Positions 58,320 through 64,000 of a DNA stretch of 64,000 nt are shown in pieces; within the stretch, counting starts at the first letter, position 1; every line of letters begins with the position of its first letter. The notes below the pieces were generated by a model. It worked only from the letters and a program-made list of their open reading frames with translations, did no database searches and was not told where the DNA came from. The stretch covers positions 3,291,501 to 3,355,500 of the forward strand of contig JAPFBL010000035.1 of NCBI GenBank assembly GCA_026182355.1, written 5' to 3'. Source of the DNA: Hermatobates lingyangjiaoensis (Eukaryota > Arthropoda > Insecta > Hemiptera > Hermatobatidae). The position numbers and the translations under genes were made by a program.

Positions 58320-58755
58320 TTATTAATTTTTTTTGTGTGGAGTGCTCTTTGTTTGGTTATTGTTTTTCATAAATAGGCTGCTCTGTGGGGCTTTTATAGT
58401 AAGTAATAAAAGAAATTCTGTCGTCTTTATTTCTACACTTTCTATTGTTTTTGATGATACTTTTCAGTACCCTTTCATTCATTTTGCACTGTTTGCAGTA
58501 TTAATTTCTATAGTAATTTTGTGAATAATTTCAGCTGATTCATTTGTTTGTGTTTGTTGTCGAGTAGATATGCCTTTAAAATATTATCAAATTTCTCATT
58601 AGAATAGCCATTTTTTACAAATGCCTGTTTCGTTCTTTTTATATTACAATGAGCTATCTTGCAGTCCGAAGCTATTTTATAACTCCGGTGAATCAGGGCT
58701 TTTATAGTTGCATCCTTGTAGCGTTGTGGCCACACACTATAAAAGCACCACAATC
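58320..58755 (-). pseudogene. Penelope-like reverse transcriptase fragment (thumb and linker)
   Basis: The minus strand from 58753 reads VWPQRYKDATIKALIHRSYK, then IASDCKIAHCNIKRTKQAFV, then KNGYSNEKFDNILKAYL. This follows the thumb pattern of Penelope-like RTs (PxRYKxxxIKxLxHRxYxxxS...E..R.KQ...NNGYS). After a break it continues with NERVLKSIIKNN and RISFITYYKSPTEQPIYEKQ, like the YYK..KT.NLI.KN linker. The catalytic core upstream is missing. The short plus-strand frame at 58333-58524 is a shadow. Confidence 0.62.
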
Positions 58756-58798
58756 AGCAACCTCTTTATGAAAAACAATTACTAAATATTTATTTATC

Positions 58799-58808
58799 TA
58801 TATATATA

Positions 58809-58840
<32 letters not shown>
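58799..58840. repeat. (TA)n microsatellite
   Basis: About 20 TA units between the Penelope-like fragment and the large inverted repeat. Confidence 0.92.
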
Positions 58841-58842
<2 letters not shown>

Positions 58843-59706
58843 GTTTCATGATGAATCACAGAACTAAGGAACAAACACACTTACTGTCTCTAATTTTCGG
58901 TTGAACAGTCATCAGGAGAGTTGAGAAAGGGACACCAAGCGCACTTGTGAAGCGACTGTTGGAGACCAACAGTGTTGTCACACGCGTGCCCGGTTCAAGT
59001 GAGGTAAGAGAAATTAACTAAGAATAAGCTAAGAAATAGAAAGTGAAAATGAAGAAAATTAGGAAATATAAATAATAAAAACTTAAAAGATAATAACGCG
59101 CGTTGTAAACCAGGTTTGAATTTAAAAAGGTAGGGCTGTTCTGAATGGTTAGAGATTAGTCTACCTTTGACTACTATTACTTTTTGATTATTATCCTTTT
59201 ATTTTTATCTTAAATAATTATTTTTACAACTTTATTCCAATCATCCTCATCATTATTATTATTTAAGTATCTATTATCTATATTCCTACAGTTCCAGGCT
59301 AGGTCCTAGGTGAAAAAGAGGGTGTTTTAGTTGGTAATCTGGTTTATCTGGGAGCCCAGCACTATGTGCGTAAATGCATTTCACCTCCTTACAAAAAAAA
59401 AAAAAATAAAAATAAAATATCTATATTCCTGGATTTTATTTTGTTTCAGCTATTTTTTTCATCTTTTAAGTTTTTATTATTTATATTTTCTAATTTTCTT
59501 CATTTTCACTTTCTATTTCTTAGCTTATTCTTAGTTAATTTCTCTTACCTCACTTGAACCAGGCACGCGTGTTTCAACACTGTTGGTCTCCAACCGTCGC
59601 TTCACACGTGCGTTTCTCAACTCTCCTGATGACGGTTCAACCGAAAATTAGAAGCAGTAAGTGTATTTGTTCCTTAGTTTTGTGTTTGTGATTCATCGTG
59701 AAACGT
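58841..59706. repeat. Large inverted repeat (about 245-bp arms) with family 3 cores facing outward
   Basis: Left arm 58841-59091 and right arm 59461-59706 are highly similar reverse complements, from CGTTTCATGATGAATCAC/CGTGAAACG at the outside to AAAACTTAAAAGAT inside. Each arm carries CTCTC, CTGATGA, C, a hairpin, GAAA, ATT, A, GAGA or GAAG: minus strand in the left arm, plus in the right. The spacer of about 370 bp has CTTTATTCCAATCATCCTC and a GGGAGCCCAGCACTATG stretch ending in A13, which looks like a retroposon 3' end. The right side ends with the GTCCTTTTGGATCATTTTCC tail and (TA)n. Confidence 0.65.
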
Positions 59707-60552
59707 TTGTTGTCCTTTTGGATCATTTTCCTGTTTAGAATATATATATATATATATTTGTAAAAGCTGGGAGTACATATTTGGAGAGCAGAACTTTTGT
59801 ATAATTATTATATCTTCCGAAAATTGGAAATATTAAACAAGGAATAATTAATGATGAACTTAACATTAAATTTCCTAGCACACTATACACTTATTGTTTT
59901 AATTTGACACACATGTATATAAAGACAGACTAAGAAAGAAAGAGATGAGTGGGTCGGGGAAACAACATCATGTAAAAGAGAAAGAGAGAAGTTTGTCATT
60001 ACTGTGAAAGATTGCGAATATTAGAAATATGTTTCGTTACTTGCTTTGAAATAACTGCAAACTTGACTTGATTCTAGATTAAACTGGTCTGAGATGAATG
60101 TTCAAAAAGTGTGATACATTAACACTCAGCCGCTATATTCACGCTCATTCCTCTAGTCAAGTCCTTTGCTGAATAATAACAATAATAATTTAAAGCACTT
60201 TTCTCTGCAAGATATTTTGGCTACAATTTCTATTAAATAACAAAAGAAATTCAAAATTAGCAGCATTGCTACTCAAAGCTATATAGCTTCACGAAAGAAA
60301 TTGGTTTACACTAAGTCATCCTATTTTTAAATTTCAAAAATGAATTTAAAAGTTTATTGTCATTCATTCATGTTAAAAGGAAATTCATTTTAGCATTAAT
60401 TTCTCCTCTTGAAAGTCAGGCAGCTAATATAGATATCTATTATTTATTTAGGTTCATTAATCATTTCAAGGTGGATTGGAAGATATAAAGGGTCTACTGC
60501 ATTTTCCCATTCCTTTTCAATATCAAAGACTCCAGAATCTCGACATGCGATA

Positions 60553-61450
60553 TACGAGGTGTATAAATAAAGTAGTGAGACTGGCAACGTCGCTTTCGAT
60601 CTGGCAACGCTGGAGACGCGTGGCCTTGAGTAGGGTCAGGTGCACGTGTGATGCGCCTCCAGTATGAATCTGAACTCGCCACAGTCATTTGTTTGTCCGT
60701 AGCGTTGATTTTCGTGAAATGGTTTTTTCTTGAGCGTTTTAAAAATGAGTGACCTCAAAGTTGAGCAGCGGTGTGCAATCAAATTTTGCTTCAGACTTGG
60801 ACATAGAAACTTGTTTCTATGGACATGGAGAACGTGTTTTATCAAGGGCACAGGTTTTTCGGTGGTTTAAGGAATTTTCAGAAGGAAGAGAGTCGATTGA
60901 AGATGAACCACGAAGCGGAAGGCCTTCAAGTGCAAACACCGATGAAAATGGTCAACAGAGTACGGAACCTTGTGCGTTCAGATCGACGCTTGACAGTCAG
61001 AATGATCGGGGAACAGTTGAATTTGAATCACACCTCCGTTCATCACATTTTGACCAATGAATTGGAGATGAGAAAAATTTGTGCGAAAATGGTTCCGAAA
61101 ATTCCGAAAAGAAAACGAGTTTTTGGCCAGTAAAAACATTCTGTTGCTCCTCAGCCTCCTTATTCACCAGACTTGAGTCTTTATCACTTTTTCCTCTTCC
61201 CGAGATTGAAAAATCACTCAAGAGAACTCATTTCGGGACACTACAAAACATACAAACTGCTGTAACCAACCAGCTGAAGGCCATTCCAGAATCCGAGTTC
61301 CAGCAATGCTACAATGATTGGAAGGACCGTCTCCAGCGCTGTGTGGCTTCCGAAGGGAACTATTTTGAAGGTGACAATATCACACTGTAATTATATTTGA
61401 ATAGAAAATTTAAAAAAATCAGTCTCACTACTTTATTTACACACCTCGTA
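60553..61450 (+). mobile_element. Mariner transposon, internally deleted
   Basis: Terminal inverted repeats TACGAGGTGTATAAATAAAG (60553) and, in reverse complement, TACGAGGTGTGTAAATAAAG (ending 61450), about 29 bp with one mismatch, flanked by TA on both sides (60551-60552 and 61451-61452). At 898 bp it is about 400 bp shorter than a usual 1.3-kb mariner. The ends are well preserved, so mobilisation in trans was possible. Confidence 0.93.
60745..61390 (+). pseudogene. Broken mariner transposase
   Basis: Pieces in order: MSDLKVEQRCAIKFC; after a frameshift ETCFYGHGERVLSRAQVFRW and FKEFSEGRESIEDEPRSGRP; after another frameshift NRVRNLVRSDRRLTVRMIGE with NLNHTSVHHILTNEL (second helix-turn-helix). 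The sequence then jumps from about 61130 to PPYSPDLSLYHFFLFPRLKK and QCYNDWKDRLQRCVASEGNY. The deletion removes the first two catalytic aspartates; only the third, in YSPDL, remains. No active enzyme can be made. Confidence 0.9.
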
Positions 61451-61604
61451 TACCAGATCAGACACTATTATATTTCTTTCTCAGTTTCCCTAAAGATACT
61501 TCTTCATATTTTTTTTATATTTCATTGTAATCAATCACTTTTACGCCAATCTTAAGTTTAGTTATAGCAATTATTTTCAGAGGAGTCTGCACTTATCTCT
61601 AAGG

Positions 61605-62494
61605 CAGGGGTTGGTTCTCAATCGGTGTGAATTTTGGTTTTAGCGGCTGATTTGTGAACACAGTAAGTTTACAGAGTGAGAAAAGCTATTATAGGCTTTA
61701 ACTCACCAAATATTTTGTGTGGCTTTGTTTACACTATTATTAAGTATGTTAAACAAATAATTAATGGAAATATTAAACTGATAACGTATACATTTATCAG
61801 TTTAATGTTAAACTGATTATGTATTAATGTATTAAATTATACATTTAATTTATAAATATAATTTGATAAATTATACATTTAATTTATCAGTATAATTAAC
61901 ATTCACTTTAATAATTATATTAATAATTTAATTAACATATATTTAATAATTAAACATTAGTAACTTTAATGTTTAATATTTCATAAATATTAAACATTAA
62001 AAAAAGATCAATGCAGTGCAAAATGTTCTATTATTTATAATTAAAAAATAATTTATAATTATTTTTTAATTTTAAATTAAAAAATACTATTTCATTTAAT
62101 TGATATTTTATATATCAATGAATATTTTAATTTTTAATATATTTAATTTGTAAAATTATATGATAAACATAGTCCATGTTAACTTGTAAATATAAATATA
62201 TGCTAATAGTATATAGGTCGCCGCCCTGTCTCACTGCAGGACTCTTCACCTCCTGACATCGATGATTGACGAAATATAGAGTTATACCTGTTTCTATCTC
62301 TGTGTTACTCTCATTTTAACTCATTTTTTATTTCAATATATACTAATTGAGAAAAAATAAAATTATTTTTGGTAATATTTGCATATTATTCAAAATGCTT
62401 TTTTTGAAATCTCGGAAAGAAGAGGGGAGGGGGTGACATTGTGACAAATTGCAGGAGGGGTGCATGGGCCAAGAAAGGCTGAGAAAAGGGTCTG
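61605..62494. mobile_element. hAT-like non-autonomous element
   Basis: The left end CAGGGGTTGGTTCTCAATCG GTGTG and right-end region GGGTGCATGGGCCAAGAAAG GCTGAGAA resemble the two ends of Charlie-group hAT elements (CAGGGGTTCTCAACC.../...GGGCCAAGAAAGGTTGAGAACC). The interior is extremely AT-rich. A decayed family 1 element is nested at 62205-62345. No matching 8-bp target duplication was found. Confidence 0.4.
62205..62345 (+). repeat. Family 1 hammerhead-like element, decayed
   Basis: CCGCCCTGTCTCACTGCAGG, ACTCTTCACCTCCTGACATC, GATGATTGACGAAATATAGA, followed by TATCTCTGTGTTACTC. It matches the right arm of 2057-2290, but the core is altered to CTGACATCGA. Confidence 0.5.
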
Positions 62495-62952
62495 CTTGTG
62501 ATTCCAATTCACCTACGTCAATGGATTGGGTCTGATTTTTTCATTTCTACACATTCAACTATTCAGAAAGGATGTAAAATCTAATTATATTTCTGACTGC
62601 AGTAGATGATGACAAAGACTCAAACTATCAAATAAAGCTATTTACTAATTATACAGTTTTGTGTACGTTTGAAGAAGGGATTGACATGGGTAGTGAACAG
62701 CTTTTCTCTACTTCCATGATTACACCTTCACACAGAGACCTTTGAGAGGCTGCCTATTGTGCATGCATGTGATAATGTAATCTCAAAGTCCCATGATTAT
62801 ACAATGAACTGGCTATCACACTTGTTCTATTACAAATCCATGATACAGGGAATTTATCTGAAACATCTTTCATTCACATGTTCTATGATAAATCTCAATT
62901 TCAATAATTCAGAATTTATTCCCAATAAGACTCTTTCGGAGCCACCTAGCTT

Positions 62953-63131
62953 TGAGGTCAAGGTAGCCCAGTGGCCTGCGTACTCTATTTTCACTCTGGC
63001 TCTCGATCTTTTCATGGGGGAAGATTAAAACACAGTAGCACGTCGACCCTCTGAGAAGACGTTACGCCGAATAGTCTCGAGCTGTAAGATGTCAGGTACT
63101 CTTGACGGTACCAACTCTAAACACACTTGAG
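62953..63131 (+). mobile_element. tRNA-derived SINE copy, B-box diverged
   Basis: Head AAGGTAGCCCAGTGGCCTGC, then core GACGTTACGCCGAATAG, AGATGTCAGGTACTC and AACTCTAAACACACTTGAG, matching the body of the other copies in plus orientation. Confidence 0.55.
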
Positions 63132-64000
63132 TCATTCAAAACTTACGACTACCTATTTTTTAACCTAGAACTTTACTCGGATGGAAAGGCCTGAGAGTCT
63201 ATCAATCATACCAGTTAATGCAACTTGAAGACGAAAAATACAAGTTTGAAACGTGATGTTTATATCAAACGTTTGTATGTGGAGACTGTCATTATTAGTA
63301 CCTCTGATTATACAACAGTTTTTGTATATATAACAAATTTGTAAATACTAATTTAAGATTTGCATAAGAAGGCACATGTTAAAGTGCTTTAAAATATTCA
63401 GTGATTGTTGCTAAACAATAATACAGGTAGATGATGATATAAACGGTGACACATTGTGCCTTAGAATATATGTACTGGGTGTTAGCCAACTGAAGGATTC
63501 TGAAGGAATGACTCGTAGGAGTGATTCGTTCTACTATTAGTTCTCACAGTCAACACAGGTATGTTCATTACCTCAACGACACGTGCAAAGTTACTGATTA
63601 AAAATGATGCCCCTTGCCATTACTTATAAAACATGAAATGCCACATATCTTTAAAGACTCTTTACATGATAAAAAGTTCTCTGTAACAAAAGATTTTCAA
63701 AAAAAATGATTGCCATAACCAAGCAAAGAATTTTAAATGAAAGAATTTAAAGAAACTTATTGAATAAATAATTACTTTCAAAAAATACATTTAAAAATAA
63801 ATTCAATAAATACGAATTTCAAAAGAAAGTTACTTCAAAGCAAAATTACCTTATTTTTTCAAATGAAAAAAAATATTCAACGATTATTTTTAAAGGAATA
63901 ATCCTATTTTTCTTAACTCTTGTTTATTTATTATTGAAATCAATCCGGAAGGCTTTATACACTTCAAGAACAGTAGTACGGATAATTTACATGTATTTCT
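63132..64000. other. AT-rich sequence, nothing recognised
   Basis: No exon of the Fas3-like gene (Ig1 or signal peptide) or element end was recognised. Confidence 0.5.

Noticed and set aside
62759..63028. 89-codon plus-strand open frame
   Set aside because: Its end overlaps a SINE head, and the rest has no recognisable domain or flanking signals.
57769..64000. Ig1 or signal-peptide exon of the Fas3-like gene
   Set aside because: No minus-strand segment with Ig-like cysteine spacing and usable splice sites was found; the missing exons are assumed to be outside the window.

Overview
This is an AT-rich eukaryotic (arthropod-like) genomic window with one recognisable host gene and a dense repeat landscape. 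The gene lies on the minus strand. Six exons between 57768 and 6400 splice in one consistent frame into the last 305 residues of a fasciclin-3-type immunoglobulin-superfamily cell adhesion protein: the second Ig domain, the third Ig domain, a transmembrane segment and a short cytoplasmic tail. The identification rests on remembered Drosophila Fas3 features: 'NGRPPANISWY' at the start of Ig2, a third Ig domain without the usual cysteines, and a juxtamembrane 'FARAxGRWCFxG'. Signal peptide and Ig1 exons are not seen and should lie beyond 64000. Fas3 orthologues are known from arthropods. The species cannot be fixed from this sequence; a crustacean or another arthropod with large introns fits.

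Layout in plus coordinates: 1-6399 is 3' UTR and downstream sequence; 6400-6551 is the terminal exon; 6552-28783 is a 22-kb intron (hairpin elements, hAT and pogo-like MITEs, a SINE, a LINE tail, a 3.2-kb array of 67-bp repeats); 28784-28897 is the transmembrane exon; 28898-32894 is an intron with a 48/96-bp array ending about 40 bp from the splice acceptor; 32895-33036 is the second half of Ig3; 33037-49314 is a 16-kb intron (SINEs, Penelope-like and LINE remnants, many hairpin elements); 49315-49499 is the first half of Ig3; 49500-54062 is an intron with a 90-bp array that copies the neighbouring exon end and splice donor; 54063-54254 is the second half of Ig2; 54255-57633 is an intron; 57634-57768 is the first half of Ig2; 57769-64000 is an intron with Penelope-like, mariner, hAT and SINE copies.

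The most unusual content is a set of about two dozen small elements, often inverted repeats beside (TA)n tracts. They share a core of CTGANGA, a short hairpin, GAAA, a short palindrome, then T followed by A, C or T, and a strand complementary to the bases before CTGANGA. This is the layout of a type I hammerhead ribozyme with a minimal palindromic helix III, with one consistent deviation (an extra base or C:G pair at the base of helix II). One abuts a decayed Penelope-like reverse transcriptase/GIY-YIG remnant, and others flank a second Penelope-like fragment. Hammerhead motifs are known in Penelope-like elements, so the best reading is that several related Penelope families and their short derivatives populate this locus. 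No complete transposon gene, tRNA gene, rRNA gene or CRISPR array was found.
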